DNA of 64,000 nt from the NCBI RefSeq assembly GCF_964340395.1, contig NC_135550.1, forward strand, positions 19,695,176 through 19,759,175. Reading direction: 5' to 3'. Shown here one piece after another: positions 12,729 through 27,300 of this stretch (its first letter is position 1; every line of letters begins with the position of its first letter). This stretch comes from Glandiceps talaboti. Taxonomy: Eukaryota > Hemichordata > Enteropneusta > Spengelidae. The translations under genes were made by a program, and so were the position numbers. The notes below the pieces were generated by a model. The model was given only the letters and a program-made list of their open reading frames with translations, was not told where the DNA came from and did no database searches.

Positions 12729-13148
12729 TTACACCCAATCCGTGAAACTGCCCAATTCATGAAATGTGCATGTAACCTTTCCCAGTTCATGGAATGGTCA
12801 ACCTTATGCAAATGAGAGTATAGATTACGATCTAAAGGGGCCATATTAAATTGGGGGGGGGGGCAAGAGTTTTTGAAATGGGGTGTTGACTATCGAACTT
12901 TTAACTTGATTAAAAATACAAGCTACACTGAATTATAATAGAATAAGAATTGTGAAGTGATGAGTTTGTAAATACTTGTTTGATTCTTATTCTTTTGTGT
13001 CTGTCCTATGAAAGATGCTCATTTCATGTACTTGACATATCTTACCATACCCACTTCATAGCCTGGGCAACACGATTGCCTTTTTCATGAACTGGGTAAA
13101 ATTACCTACCCATTTCATGAATTGGACAATTTCACAGATTGGGTGTAA
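12729..13148. mobile_element. MITE with ~65-bp terminal inverted repeats in TA-rich target
   Basis: The left end TTACACCCAATCCGTGAAAC and the right end, read inverted (TTACACCCAATCTGTGAAAT), remain alignable for about 65 bases, including CCAATTCATGAAATG and CCCAGTTCATG. Both ends abut short TATATATA runs, consistent with a TA target. The 420-bp body has no frame, so it is non-autonomous. The superfamily is uncertain; TA duplication would fit Tc1/mariner-like elements. Confidence 0.75.
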
Positions 13149-13302
13149 CATATATATATATATATAAAGTTGTCTGATGATCGCACAATGCGTGAAACTC
13201 CGAGTTACAACCAAGAAAGAGTTCCAGTACTACCAAAACTATTGCGCTCTGCCACTGCGGTATAGAGCACTGTCTTAGCAGATTGATACTCACTCATATA
13301 TA

Positions 13303-13307
13303 TATAA

Positions 13308-13338
<31 letters not shown>

Positions 13339-13391
13339 ATGTATGTATGTATGTATGTATGTATGTATGTATGTATGTATGTATGTATGTA

Positions 13392-13424
<33 letters not shown>
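13303..13424 (+). repeat. (TG)n/(TATG)n microsatellite
   Basis: GTGT, then about 20 TATG units, then GTGT again. The long minus-strand frame through it is a repeat artefact. Confidence 0.95.
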
Positions 13425-13428
<4 letters not shown>

Positions 13429-15180
13429 CCTAAGCTCTCATAACACAGATGTTCTTTCGAGTTAATATCAGTGCATAGACACATGAAGTAAATTGTATTG
13501 TTGTTTATTTGTGGTTGGCAATAAATGACGGAACGTGATGAACTCAACCTTGGGTTTTACTTTAAAGAGTGGTCGTTTAGTTTAAAAGCCTATACGATCT
13601 CTAACCATAGGCATTAGAGAGAAATTCTATTGTATACGTTCTAGCTTAATCGACACAGTCCAAACACAACACTGAAATGTTACACCCGTGATTGAAATTT
13701 TAATACGTGGTTAGTAAGCACACGCATCGGCACGCCTGTTACGTATCTCTATCGAGGTTATCGTGCTACTTTTACGATTCCATCCTCGACCTACTTTTAC
13801 GTTGTAATAGTATTAGGTCTATGCCAGTTCCAGATGACGAACAGTAAATAATATTTTTTTTTTTTTTTTTTAATTTTAAGTTAGGAAAATTGCATTAAAT
13901 CAAAGTCTTAGTTTATCCTAGTTGTGATGAAAATATCTGGTCCATATCTGTTGATACAATTTAAAAAGATTGCTACTAGCATAACTGTTGACAGTTGCTT
14001 GGATTCCGTTATACTTGTATTTGGTTTTTCTTATCACGTATATCGGTCAATGTTTCATTGCATGACAAGAGTGTACAAATAGATACACACGCCAGACACG
14101 GCTACTTGAGTTACGCCTGACCTTGGAAGGGCCAGTAATATACTAGTAAACAAAACGTAGTCTAAGTGAAGTTTTTGTCTTCATATTTTGGATGTCAATT
14201 TTTTTTACTTTTATGTGTGACTGAAACAATGAAAATGTTAATTGATACCCGAACACCTCCCCTCAAAAGATGGTAAATGCTTTGTTTAATCAACGTACCA
14301 AATGAAGTGTTGATTGCGGAGCAAGGTTTGTAGGTCACAGACAGATTGAGGTCAATCACAGGTCACCTATTTCTAACTAGCTTCGCCAAAATAATATCAT
14401 CTACCACGATTTACAATGTTGATACAAATAATTGGTACCTGTCTTAATTTGCAGGTAGCAATTTGGAGACCATGTGATTAGTTTTAGAAAAAAAACCCAC
14501 GAACTTGTTTTGTATTGCCTTGAAAGAAGAATTATAATAAAGTGACAGTCATGTGGTGGTATTTGTGTTATCCCTTTTAGCTAGCAACAATGGCATGCTT
14601 GAAACCGCAATTGTCTTCGACCCCTTAACTTTGAGACGACTGTCTGCGACACCGGCTGCGACAGACACAAAACAATTCTAACCGTTTCTTTGTTCATATA
14701 AATATACGGCTAGTCGAGGATCTAGGAGTAGCTGCTGGAAAATATACATCCGAACTGTTACTGCCGTTCAATTTGGCTTCGGCATCCTAGATAATGTGTA
14801 AACAATATAACGGAACAAAGGCGAATTAACGCTTAGATTGACCTCAATTAGAGCAGTCGAACCAACACCAAAAGCAGACAGAGTGCTTTCAACAAGATCG
14901 GTCGCCCAAATCAGTGGCTGCGTTTTGTTTGAGGTTCAATCGACCAAAACTTTCTAGCAGCTTACTACACCGGATATTTATCAACACATGCAATAAATTC
15001 GAACACCTTTGGCAGTTGCGCGTACAGAAATTGGACACGGATTCCGTGATAGGTGCTTGTTTTCACCAATATATATAGTACACTTCCAATATTACACAGG
15101 CGATGACTTTATTGTCGGGAGTCGGAGTGACAACTGGCACAGCAGACACACGACCTCCAGACGGAAACCGCGGCCAGCAT
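13425..15180. other. Non-repetitive flank upstream of the promoter
   Basis: Unique sequence, with more CpG from about 14.6 kb. No exon could be supported on either strand. It may contain distal control sequence for the gene starting near 15.3 kb. Confidence 0.4.
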
Positions 15181-15184
15181 AATT

Positions 15185-15385
15185 AAATCGCCCAATCACA
15201 GCCCACATAACGTCACAGTCGACCAATCGAATGATACATTTCTTCGCGGTTTTTCATTTTGTTGTCTGACAATCTGTTCGATTCGTCGCATTACACCTAG
15301 AGGTTGCAATTCGAACAGATAGTTTCACCCCGAAAATAGCCCCCATTGCGGCTGCATACCTACTACAATATGTGCCGTTGTAAGG
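15185..15385 (+). promoter_or_regulatory. Core promoter with two CCAAT boxes and a CRE-like site
   Basis: CCAAT occurs at 15192-15196 and 15223-15227, 31 bases apart (about three helical turns), with the CRE-like TAACGTCA at 15208-15215 between them. The surroundings are locally CpG-richer than the rest of the window. This arrangement suits NF-Y plus a CREB/ATF factor. The first coding ATG follows at 15386, so transcription probably starts in between; no TATA box is evident there. Confidence 0.5.
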
Positions 15386-18300
15386 ATGAATATTTATCTC
15401 CTTTTTGACACACAAGTCGAAGAATTTGTTTTGAACGACGTCAACAAATGGCTCCAGCAAAAAAGACGAAGGGTCCAAGGTGAGCACAAATATAGATACA
15501 CACAGAGGCCTTACACAGCTTTATGCAAATGACGTCAGTGTCCTCATGTGTCCTCTATGCCGTCTGGAAGTAGACTAAGCTTTAAGTGTATATTGGGATA
15601 GGTTTATATATGATGATCTGTCGTGTTGCCTCGCGTGGCTTGGCTAGCGTGGGGGTGTCTGATCGGCTTTCCAAGTTTACATTGACACACGGAGCTCAGT
15701 CGTTGCATTTTAAAACCCCGTTCTCTCGGACGTGATGGCAAGTAATCGGTGAGTATTGTAGTGAATCGAGTGACAGCTGCGCTACTCACTGAAACTACTA
15801 TGGAACAGAAGTGCGGCGCGCTTGTGTTTCTACGCCCATATAGCACCGCGATTGCATAATATTACGCCCTTTTATTTCACGTCTCCATGTTAAATTGTTC
15901 AGTTGGCGTACATGGGTGCACAGTATGCCTACAGGCAGGGGTAGTGGTGCTGGTGCGGTTAGCAAATTTTGGCAACGTGTAAATCTAATAAGGTGAATCA
16001 CTTGCAGGCTGAACACTTGATTGAAAGTATCCTAACATGTTATCTATCGGATCTTGCTTGAATCGCAGAAAATCAACTAAAGCGAAGCGCGGTGCAATGG
16101 CGAGAAATTGTAAACCATCGCTATGTGTCAAGTCAAAATACTGCCATGCCAGTTTGGTAGTAGCACTTGCAAATTCTTTTAACGGTTCAAAATCCTTGCA
16201 TTATATCGGTGTAAGTTACATGGTGGTATCAATGTACGGTGTGCACCGGCGTGCGAATAGGAAAAGTACATTTAAAAAAAGAAAGATTCACGATAGTTCG
16301 TATAGTGTGCCCACGCAATGGAGAGGGTTTCCGTTGGTGGTATCCGCCAAGCGGAGCTAATAAACCCATTATCAGACTCTAGAAAAAAACACCATGCTAC
16401 GCATATGCACACCATTAAAAACATGTAGGCATATACACAGCTTATTTTTAAAAAATTGTGATACTCGCAAGTTTACATGTAAAAGTTGGAAAAATATTGA
16501 AAGCCTCGCATCATAAGGTTGGTGCAGAGGGGGTTATGCGTACTCATTGAGTTGGTGGCAACTCCGCCATTCCAAAATTTGGTACCCCGCCATTTTGATA
16601 ACAATTTGGCGCAAATAAATATGCCAATTCCACCACTTAGTTTGGGTCCTTCTACCTCCACCATGGTTTGGCGGTCAACAAAAGTTGTAGGGCTAATAGT
16701 AAGACCCAAACTTTCAAGTGTTTGTGTACCAGCTATGGTAAGTGAAAGAGACTTCTCCGTTTGTTCCTGTTTTTCAACGATCTTAATTGTAAAAAGAGTG
16801 CACTCGTCATGTCAGTTTTTAATTCTGATGGAAAAAAATTATATGAATCTTGACAATCTTACTTGTTGTCAATGGATAAAGTATTGTAATCACAAGTGTA
16901 TAAAAGTAATGAGAGTTGAGAGGACGTACCAACAATAACAACTGCCATTTTGTGTTGCTTTCTTTTCTGTTCGCAAAGTAGTCATGCACGCTTATGATTT
17001 TACTCATCCGCTAACAAGTCTGCCAACTTTTATTTTGGGGCATTCCAAGAGAAAAGGCACAATTTTGTAAGATTCATCATTTTGTTATTACTTTGCTTTT
17101 TGATTTATAGGGGAAACAACAGCCAGACAGATACAGTCCCTGAACGGAATGCACGGTAAGAACTTCAAAAATATGCGATGAGGGAATTGATCTCGTCGCC
17201 TAAAACGCTTTTTAAACACCCAGCAAAAGACTGGCAAGTTTGATAAAACTAAAATACAGACTAAAGGGAACATGTCTTTTTAGGTTCATTCCAGAAAAGC
17301 GTGGTGCACTTAGCTTAGGGTATCATTTGTATGAGTAAGCGACCTACGTTGTCATTATTGCGCGCTTTTTTTCCATGGCATTGCGTACGCTTATGTCCAC
17401 ACGTGAATGCTTCATTTTTGAATCAGACGATCTGAAAAATCGAAATCTGAGAAATCCGTGTAATATTTAGTTGAATTATCTACAATGTCATGTATCCTTA
17501 TCGTAAAACAGCAAGTATTCAATATCTCTTTCGTTTGTAACCGTAAGTGACATTTCCAGTTGATGGTAGTACAGGTTAAAGTTTCTGACCCGATGTGGGT
17601 AAGGGCATGGAGAATACGTAATTATGTTTACCGCATTTCCGCTTGTTCAAAATCTAACAAATTTCAAGAAGATCCATTACAACATTGTAGAGCTACGAAT
17701 CTATTTTAATTTGGGATGTTCTTCAAGTGTTACGTTGGGAAACTTCTAGGGATCTGAAGTATAGCCGTGACATGACACGAAAAGTTCTCTTTCTAGTTTT
17801 TCAACAGGACGATTCCTAGTGAAGTGTGCTGTGCACTGTACACTGCTACTAGATAAAATACATACTGCAAACGTTCAAGGGGGAAAACATTTAGATATGA
17901 AATAGGCCTACAGTTACTTTAAATATATCCTAGTTTCTTCGTTGAAACGTTAAGGGAAGATAAAACAAAAGTTAAATGACAGTTTGCCTTTTTAACACAG
18001 TAAGTCTTATCAGAGTGTTTCATTCTCAAATACAAGCGAATCAAACTTTCTGATAACGAGTAATGGTGATGTCGAATTTCCACTTTGAATATTGTCATAT
18101 TGACATCTCTCTAATTCATCTTGAAGCAGAGAAGTGAACGCATAGTCAAAATACTGTGGTGTTATTCCTAAGTACAGGACCTATACCATACGCAAAAACC
18201 ATACAGAAGTTCCGTTCACATGTTCCCTAACTTTGCCATCAGCACCATCATCATCATCACACCAGAATAATTAAAAAATTATGATCCTGACTCAAAATGA

Positions 18301-21300
18301 AAACTATCCTCAAGCTCGTAAAGATAAAATACATACTGGAAGGTTGAGTAAGCTGATTGAAGGGATTTGTAACAGGAGTAACAAGCAAACGAATGATATC
18401 ACATGAATTGAAACCTACTTTCATAGAAATAAGATAAGAAAATACACAAATAATTCAGCCATGTGAATTGACTAGTTTGGCACCAGAGGGGACACTACAT
18501 TGAGCACTTCACAGGTTTACTGTCACAAAGGAACTCAGACTGTCTGGCAATGTCAAATACTATATAGATATATAAATCAGCTAGGGGGTGTGTTCATATA
18601 TATCTATATATTTATTAATTTATTTCAAATTTTATTGCGTCTCTTGTGATTAGCTTCATTATCAAAGAAAGAGTCTTGAGGCATCACATTCTGTCACTGT
18701 GTCTTTCCTTCTGCTGTGAAGGGAAGTCCTAATTCTTGTCCTTGAAATAAATTATGGAGCTGTTTCAAGTTTCAAAATACAAAACACAAAATTTGAAATA
18801 TTAATCTGTCATACCACAAACTTCTTTGTTCTTTTAAGGTGAAGAACTAATTTGATAAGATAATAAAGTTGAACATACATCTCTGGTTGGCTACTATAGA
18901 ATTTACACATTGATAGAAGTAACTTCATCACATGGGCCTCAACATGTTCAGAATGTAGAGCACTGTAAAATGTGGTAAAAACTTATGATATGTTGATAAA
19001 TGTTTGTATTTTTCATGAATCATATGGCTAGTACATGTATATACTATATAGAATTAGTAAGATATATGTTTAAGTTTAGAAAACAAGTGAGTGTGATAAA
19101 ACATATTTTGTAACTGATTGTGTCCTTCTAACAAAATACTTATAATATCTTTGAAGATGGTATTTACATGTTAGCTACATATAAATACAGATGTTCCCTG
19201 AAGGTGTTGAGGTTACAGAGACTGTAAGTATCCAACTTAAAAAAAAAATTGTTTGAGGAGGAAATTAGGTAGAACAATAGAGAACCATAAGGTGTGCTGA
19301 ACATTAAATGACTCACTCCATTTAGTATAGCTTATGATAGAGTAATAATGACCCTATAAAAGATGTACTGTTTGATATACTTCAGTATCCTGTGTCTTTT
19401 TTTGCTAAGGCTTGGAAACCCTGGTGATAGAGGAGTGATATCTGGTAATTTGAATAGATTTCCGTACCATGTACCACAATTTTTGTGTGGATATTAAATC
19501 CTGGTAAAATGTAGAGGGAGGTCATGTAGATTTTCTACTTATTGCCAGTCACCAAAAGTACCATTCTGCCTACCACACTAACCAACATATGCATGAAATC
19601 CTGGCTTTTTTATGTGCTCGTGGCTTTTTTATGTGCTCGTGTTTATATTGTGTGGAAGGGGGTTTCTGTAGTTTCTATAACTTGTATAGACTATCATAAT
19701 CATATATTGTGTGGGAGGGGGTTTCTGTAGTTTCTATAACTTGTAGAGACTATGTAATATTGTGTGGAAGGGGGTTTCTAGTTTCTATAACTTGTATAGT
19801 CTATGTTATATATTGTAGAAGGAGGTTTCTGTTCTTTCTATAGCTTGTAGAGACTGTTATATTGTGTTGAATAGGGTTTGTAGAGATTGCTACGTTAGTG
19901 TGTGTGGAAGGGTGTTTCTGTTGTTTCTATAAGTATGTTATATTGTGTGGAAGGGTGTTTCTGTTGTTTCTATAACTATGTTATATTGTGTGGAAGGGTG
20001 TTTCTGTTGTTTCTATAACTATGTTATATTATGTGGAAGGGTGTTTCTGTTGTTTCTATAACTATGTTATATTATGTGGAAGGGTGTTTCTGTTGTTTCT
20101 ATAACTATGTTATATTATGTGGAAGGGTGTTTCTGTTGTTTCTATAACTATGCTATATTATGTGGAAGGGTGTTTCTGTTGTTTCTATAACTATGCTATA
20201 TTATGTGGAAGGGTGTTTCTGTTGTTTCTATAACTATGCTATATTATGTGGAAGGGTGTTTCTGTTGTTTCTATAACTATGTTATATTGTGTGGAGGGGG
20301 TTTCTATAGTTTCTATAACTTGTAGAGACTATGCTATATTATGTGGAAGGGTGTTTCTGTTGTTTCTATAACTATGCTATATTGTGTGGAAGGGTGTTTC
20401 TGTTGTTTCTATAACTATGCTATATTGTGTGGAAGGGTGTTTCTGTTGTTTCTATAACTATGTTATATTGTGTGGAGGGGGGTCTCTGTTGTTTTTATAA
20501 CTTGTAGAGACTATATTATATTATGTGGAAGGGTGTTTCTGTTGTTTTTATAACTTGTAGAGACTATATTATATTGTGTGAAGGGGTCTCTGTTGTTTCT
20601 ATAACTATGTTATATTGTGTGGAGGGGGTTTCTGTTGTTTTTATAACTATGTTATATTGTGTGGAGGGGGTTTCTGTTGTTTCTATAACTATGCTATATT
20701 GTGTGGAAGGGTATTTCTGTTGTTATATTGTTTGGAGGGGGTTTCTGTTGTTTCTATAACTTGTAGAAACTATTGTGTGGAAATGATGTCTAATGACTTA
20801 GTCCAGTGATACTGACAATCATATATACTGACCTGTCCTGATAATGCTCTGTGTATGGGGCGAAAGCTTAAGTCAGAATTTTTGGAAACTCTTTGAGTTG
20901 AGTTTTATTGAGACCATGCAGTTCTCATTTGTGCTTTTGTACATGTATATATATCTATATTACAATGTGAGTGGTCTCAATGTGTTTCACTTAATTAAGA
21001 AGAGAGTTTAATAAATGATTAATTTTCATGCCACTTTTAATATCATAATTTGATGTGCCTTCTGTTGATCAATTCATCTCATATCCATGTCCAATTTAAT
21101 GAAGTCATAATTAATTCTTGAGCTGTTGAAGTCTGGAGGAAAAGTTTAATGTCAAGGATATACAGAGATAACTACACAACATAAGAATCATCACACACAA
21201 TTATCGTTCATTATTTTCATAAAAATATCTTTATCACTATTAATTAAGGAATTTATTGCCAGACCACATGTAAATGAGTCGGCTATTTGCTCTGTCATAT

Positions 21301-24300
21301 AAACAAACATATGGGCTTATGTTAATTGATAGAAAAGCCAAAATAATACCCAATGGTGATCACAGTTGACGTATGTTTATCTACTGTGGGGTGGTTCAAC
21401 CACTAAATGGTATACTCAGTCAAGGAGGTCAAAGGTGACATTCTGAGGTCAAAGGTGACCTGACAATTTTATTTATCAAAACAACATAATGGTTTACCAC
21501 CATTTTTATGAAGCAATAAATGAAAAATTTTAGGCCAGAAATAATTGATAGACATGTTTGCAAAAAGAAAATAATTTTGTAGAAATGTAGAACTTGATGG
21601 AAAAGTGTAATGAAACAAGTAAATAAGTAATTATGCTTAGTCTTATCTAAAAGAGATGATTTCAAATGCTACTGTTTAGAGAATTCAGTTTTGGAGAAAT
21701 TTATAATTAGATTTTTTTCCCCAATATTGTTCTTCTTTTTGCCAAGGAATATACGAGTGACCTTAGGGTCCTTTGTAACTACAAGTTGCTAGATGAGTAG
21801 TGACAACCCTTAGGTCACAAGTATTTTCGAAGGAAAATATTGGTGAATAACATAATTATACAAGCTCCAATAATATCAAAGAAATATAGGATAAAGTAAT
21901 GGCAATTTTGAACGTTTTGATCCACTTTGAACACAGCAGAATCACCGACATACATATGCTTTGTTATGACAAAGACGTGCATTGTCGTCACATGGCATGA
22001 CCAGAGTATATATTCCATATTTTTTTGTTCAACTTGACTTGTATGTGGTATAATCTTTATAATTCACTCTTTACTTGTAATTCATAAACTTTTCAACTGC
22101 CCATTATTCAGGAAATATAAAAGACTTTGGCAGTTAGCCAGAAAATTTTAGTTTCAACGTTTTAAGTCAATTATTAAGTTGCAAAGTTTTGGTGTCTTCA
22201 ATTTTGTTTTCAAACTGAAAAGTAATTCACTATATTGGTATTTACTATGTCCATCATACCGGGATATATCAGGGAAAAAACTTAAATGGATGTGTTTATG
22301 AGAGTGGGATTAATTTAGACATTAAATGTATCCATATTATACTCATTGAACCAAGAAATTATACAGCCATGCAACATATCCGGTCTGTGAAATCTTACCT
22401 GTGGTGCATACATTTTGTACAGGGTATCACTTTCTAATTCAACACAAAAGTCACACCATTTAAATTGAAATGAGTGTTTCTTCCTGCTCGTCCTACATTT
22501 TGTAAAACAAATTCCAAGAAAACCTCAGTTTGAAATGTCTGCAAATAAAAAAAGTAGCTATTTTAGTTCACGTTTCAGTCATTTCCTGTGTGCCTGTAGC
22601 ACTTAATCAGTCAAAGAACACATCTACAAGTTATGCCCTCAAGAAATCAGAAATGTCTTTTTTTTTAAAACCTGGATTTTAACCAATTTAGGAAATATTT
22701 TTTGCCAAAGTTGTTAAGCCTAAGGAATGGATTGTTTTGACATTTTGTCACAGTTTTCCAACAATGAATGACATGAGATTTATTTTCATAACTAATTATG
22801 ATCTATATCAATATATTTACATAAAGAGACTGGATATTGTGACATTATTTACATACCCTCTGACAACAACCCTTCATTGAAATTCTCATAACAGAAATAT
22901 TTCTGTACACGCTCATTTTCGCAGTTCTTAGAAAAGCTATCATTTTATGCCAGTAATACTTTCCTTAGGGTCCAGACAATATTTGTTTCACAGTCAGGCA
23001 TGAAACAATTTGTTAAATGAATAGAAGCTAATAAATAACAAACTGTACTATCTACTTTTCACACGTCTATGCTGGTAAACAATTTCAAATATTTACACTC
23101 TTTTATGGCAGTATATGGAATGGTAGTTTTAATGCACTCTTTTATGGCAGCAGACAGTCATAGATTGTAATTGCAATAACAAATTTTCCTTAGGGTGAGA
23201 GATAGATCCCTCTTGGCTAGATTCTGGTAAAATTTACATTTTCTTTCAGGTGTTCACGCTGAAATCTTCAATCTCATGAAAATGGTTAATACTACTGAAA
23301 TTGATAACTTGATGGATTTTCTGGCTTTACATCGCAAGGTGTGAAATAATACATATAGTACCCATGGCTATTTTATGACAGTTTAATGTTTATCAACAGT
23401 TGAGTTTGATAGGAAGCAAAGATCAAAACACTACAGGTAATACTGCAGATAGAGTTTGAGTTTGGCAGATACAAGTCAGAATATAGGGTGAATGTTATTA
23501 TTATTGCTAGTAAATATATTTTGTTGAAACTGCAAATTTGCACACACAGACATGCACACGCACACAAACACACTCATATATGTACATACATACATACATA
23601 CATACATACATACATACATACATACATACATACATTATATATACATACATACGAACACATGCATACACAAACACATGCACACATGCATAGACACAGACAC
23701 AGACACATACATACACACAAACACACACATATATATATATATATATATAATGCTTACAATTGTACATGATAATACTCTGTTATTAGTGTTTAATAGTAGG
23801 GACAAAATTTAAGCTGTCAAAATTTTGGAAACTTTTTCAGTTATATACACACAAGCAATGAATCATTTCTTTTGCTACTTATAGGTGAATAGGAGTACTC
23901 TCAATTTCATTGTGGTTAAAATTTGATGTTAAACTTGGATGGTAATTACAATACATGCATTTAAAAGAGAGATAATGGTTTGTAAGATGCTCAAGGTTTT
24001 GAAAAGGTATCATAGATACAAACCTGATATATGATACCATCATGGACTATATCATGTACACATTTCTACTGTACATCATTTCTTTAAGAGCTTTGTGAGG
24101 AAATTAAAGAAAACTTCTGAAATTTCTGTAAATATCATTGCTTTTTATAGTGTTAGTTTTATTATCAATTTCTTAATATGAGTTATTTTTATGTGTAAGG
24201 TTTAATGTAAGTCACAGTATTTCGCAAAATCACAATAAAACAAAAAAAAATTGTGTTCAAATAAATTTAACGAGAAAGTGCTTGGTTAATATTAAAGAGG

Positions 24301-27300
24301 TTAATGTATTACAAGAAAATATATATTACTCCATTATGTTATATTCAAACCGATTAAAAACATACATTTTATAGGTATTTTAGCAAGTGTGTTAAACTGC
24401 AGTAGTTTGGAGAAAGAAGACCCTACATTTTATCAAACGGTATAATTACTGATGAGTGAGACGACAGCTCTCCACTTTGTCGGTTGTACTCACAAATTTG
24501 TCAGGTTCATATTCACCAATGTCAAGGTTGGGAAAGCGTGTGTTGTGATCAAGGTTCTTAGAATGACATTAGTGAAAGGTCAAAGGTGAGGGTCATTTAT
24601 AGGTCAGACGTGACAGCAGTTTATATGCCAGCTGACTGACATATACAGATAAACAAAATTACAGATACAAACGTAAATTACTACCTGGGTAGTTGGATTT
24701 AGAGACAGAACTACTGCACTTAGATAAAAATTCAAGGCAATCTATTCTCATAAACCAATTTGTGGGGGCAATTTATGGCATCGCTGATGGTGACACTACT
24801 CTAGGCCTGACTTTCTCATCTATACTGTATTAAAATGAAATAAATAGAAAGGACAGGTCAGAATTAATAAGAATGGATGTGCTGTAGAGAATTGTCAGCC
24901 GATGATTAGAAATGAGAGTCCATTGTTGGTAAATTATAGATGTGAGGAGATCAACGAACAGGATATTGTACAGTGTTGTTAATGTCAAACAAGGGCAGTC
25001 AAAAGTCACTTTTCAACATTTGTATCCAAAATTAAGGAGATATACTTCTTGAATCAGTGTCAGTTCTCCATATGTGTATCCTGAGAATTGTAATGTGACA
25101 GTATCCAAGGTATCACATCAATTCTTGACGTAAAAGTAACAAAAAACTGGATTCTATGCAGTGAGATAACACCTGCCACTTTGCATGATAGTTTACTTCG
25201 AATAATTCCATTCTTTTCCTACAGAAAAAAAAGTTTACTGTTTAAAAAAATATTGCTGAATCAGCAATTTTGTCAAATTTTTGTGGCGATGTCATTCTGA
25301 TTGAATTATATTCAAAGATGTATTCTTATTTTTATTTTTGTAACTTTAGAAACTAAACCATAATGAAGGGAAATATAAATATTTAATTCATACTTGAAGT
25401 AAAATGGAAGCTGGTCTCATCGATTTTAAGACCCCATTTGAAGGATTGGCAGCCATATTGGATAAAACATACAAACAAGTCTAAAAGTTCTAGAAATTTC
25501 ATTTTAATGTATAGAAAACTAATTTTCAGTAAACACAAAATTAATCATCTTTAATAATACACAATATGAATTTTATTAAAAGTTGTATTGATACACGTAT
25601 AAAAGCACAAAAACATTCACAATTGTGTAAATAGTCATTATTCAAAAGTGTTTCTTGTCCAAACTGCAACCTCCTTTTGTGGCTGCTTGTGAGTTGAAGA
25701 CTCTTATAATAGTACGTATGGAAACTAGAAAATGAGAAATAGTAAACTTTTGTCAATTTGTCATAGACTTTAACAATAGTTCAAATGGAGAGCTGACAAG
25801 GGCTGCAAGCGATGCAAGTAGTCTTTTGTTGAATATCTGTAAAGTAGCAGATAATGGCTGTACATGTACTATGCACTGGTACTGCTTGCATGTTTCTTAC
25901 GCCATTCTCTGTTTCTCATTTTTTTGACTGTTAATAGAAATTTTCATTGAAAAGAACCAAAATGATACGTTTGATAGAAAATAAAAAGAAGGGAACACAG
26001 TGTTGTGGTGCATGGTTTTATTTCAAAACAGATGACTCTATTTTCAAACTTGTAAATCTGATCACTATTGCATTTTGGTTACACAGTGTAAGGTTTGAAA
26101 AAAAAAATGAAAACCTGTATATGAGAAAATATAGAGGATAGTGCACTTGTTGACACTCAGTGTGATAAAACAATTAATCCTAAAAGCAATCCTAACAAAA
26201 CATTATTTTATGAAATTGTTTTTTTGTGGTTGAAGACAATGTGTCACTGCATAATTTCCAAAGTTTCACATTATTATATTAAATATACAGTACACTGTAT
26301 TGATACAGGGTCTAAATTTCCTCTCTGTGTGTTGACATTTTGTCTTTATGCTGCAAGGACACAGTTTTTCTGCTGTATTGACACTAAATTTGTCTTCTGT
26401 ATTGATATAGGATCTGTTCACCATAATGTCACAGGAACTCTTTCCTCTGTAATGAAATAATATCTTTCCATGGTAATAACACAGGATCTGTTCTCTATGC
26501 TGTCACATATGGAACGTCCATGTAATGATACAGGTTCTGTCCGCCATGCTGTCACATGGAATGCCCATGGTAATGACACAGGGTCTGTCTTCCACTGTCA
26601 CATTGAATGTCCATGTAATAACAGGTTCTGTCCGCCATGCTGTCACATGGAATGCCCAAGGTAATGACATTAGGTCTGTCTTCCCCTGTCACATTGAATG
26701 TCCATGTAATGACAGGTTCTGTCCACCATGCTGTCATATGGAATGTCCTTGACTGTAATGACTTGGGATGAGTAATCTATCCACTGCAGTGACACAGGAT
26801 ATGTCTAGTGTAATGGCATATAATCTGTCCACTGTAATGACTTTGGATCTGTCCTCTGCAGTGACACAGGATATGTCCACTGTAATGGCATGTAATCTGC
26901 CCACTGTAATGACTTGGATCTGTCCTCTGCAGTGACACAGGATATGTCCACTGTAATGACATGTAATCTGTCCACTGTAATGACTTGGATCTGTCCTCTG
27001 CAGTAACACAGGATATGTCCACTGTAATGGCATGTAATCTGTCCACTGTAATGACTTGGATCTGTCCTCTGCAGTAACACAGGATATGTCCACTGTAATG
27101 GCATATAATCTGTCCACTGTCAGACAGAAATCAATAAAAAACACATTTATCATGAACCATTTCATGACATATAAACCATTCACAGTCTTTAAATATTTAT
27201 TTTCATGTCTTCTAATATTGGAACTTCAGACTTTCAAAAATTGTGAGGGTTGGTGTTTTAATGTCTTTAATAGTTCTGAGTTGCCAAAAAAGGCAGAAAA

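Noticed and set aside
15448-15479. ATG giving MAPAKKTKGPR as the start of the 15-39 kb gene
   Set aside because: In this frame exon 3 gives TGA after only about 30 codons, whereas the ATG at 15386 stays open through all four exons.
15735-15748. First exon MASNR with a strong gtgagt donor
   Set aside because: Its phase (2) does not fit the frame of exons 2-4; it could only be a non-coding alternative 5' exon.
16037-16938. Plus-strand frames of 107 and 139 residues in intron 1
   Set aside because: No domain, no splice context, and composition typical of chance frames in a locally GC-richer intron; they overlap minus-strand frames of similar length.
23488-23812. Long frames through CATA/CACA repeats (and similar at 10.9, 13.3, 29.3, 44.8 and 53.6 kb)
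   Set aside because: Simple repeats stay open in several frames on both strands; not genes.
26525-27183. Six overlapping frames of 61-149 residues
   Set aside because: Produced by the 71-bp and related tandem units; frames are open on both strands and have no coding bias.
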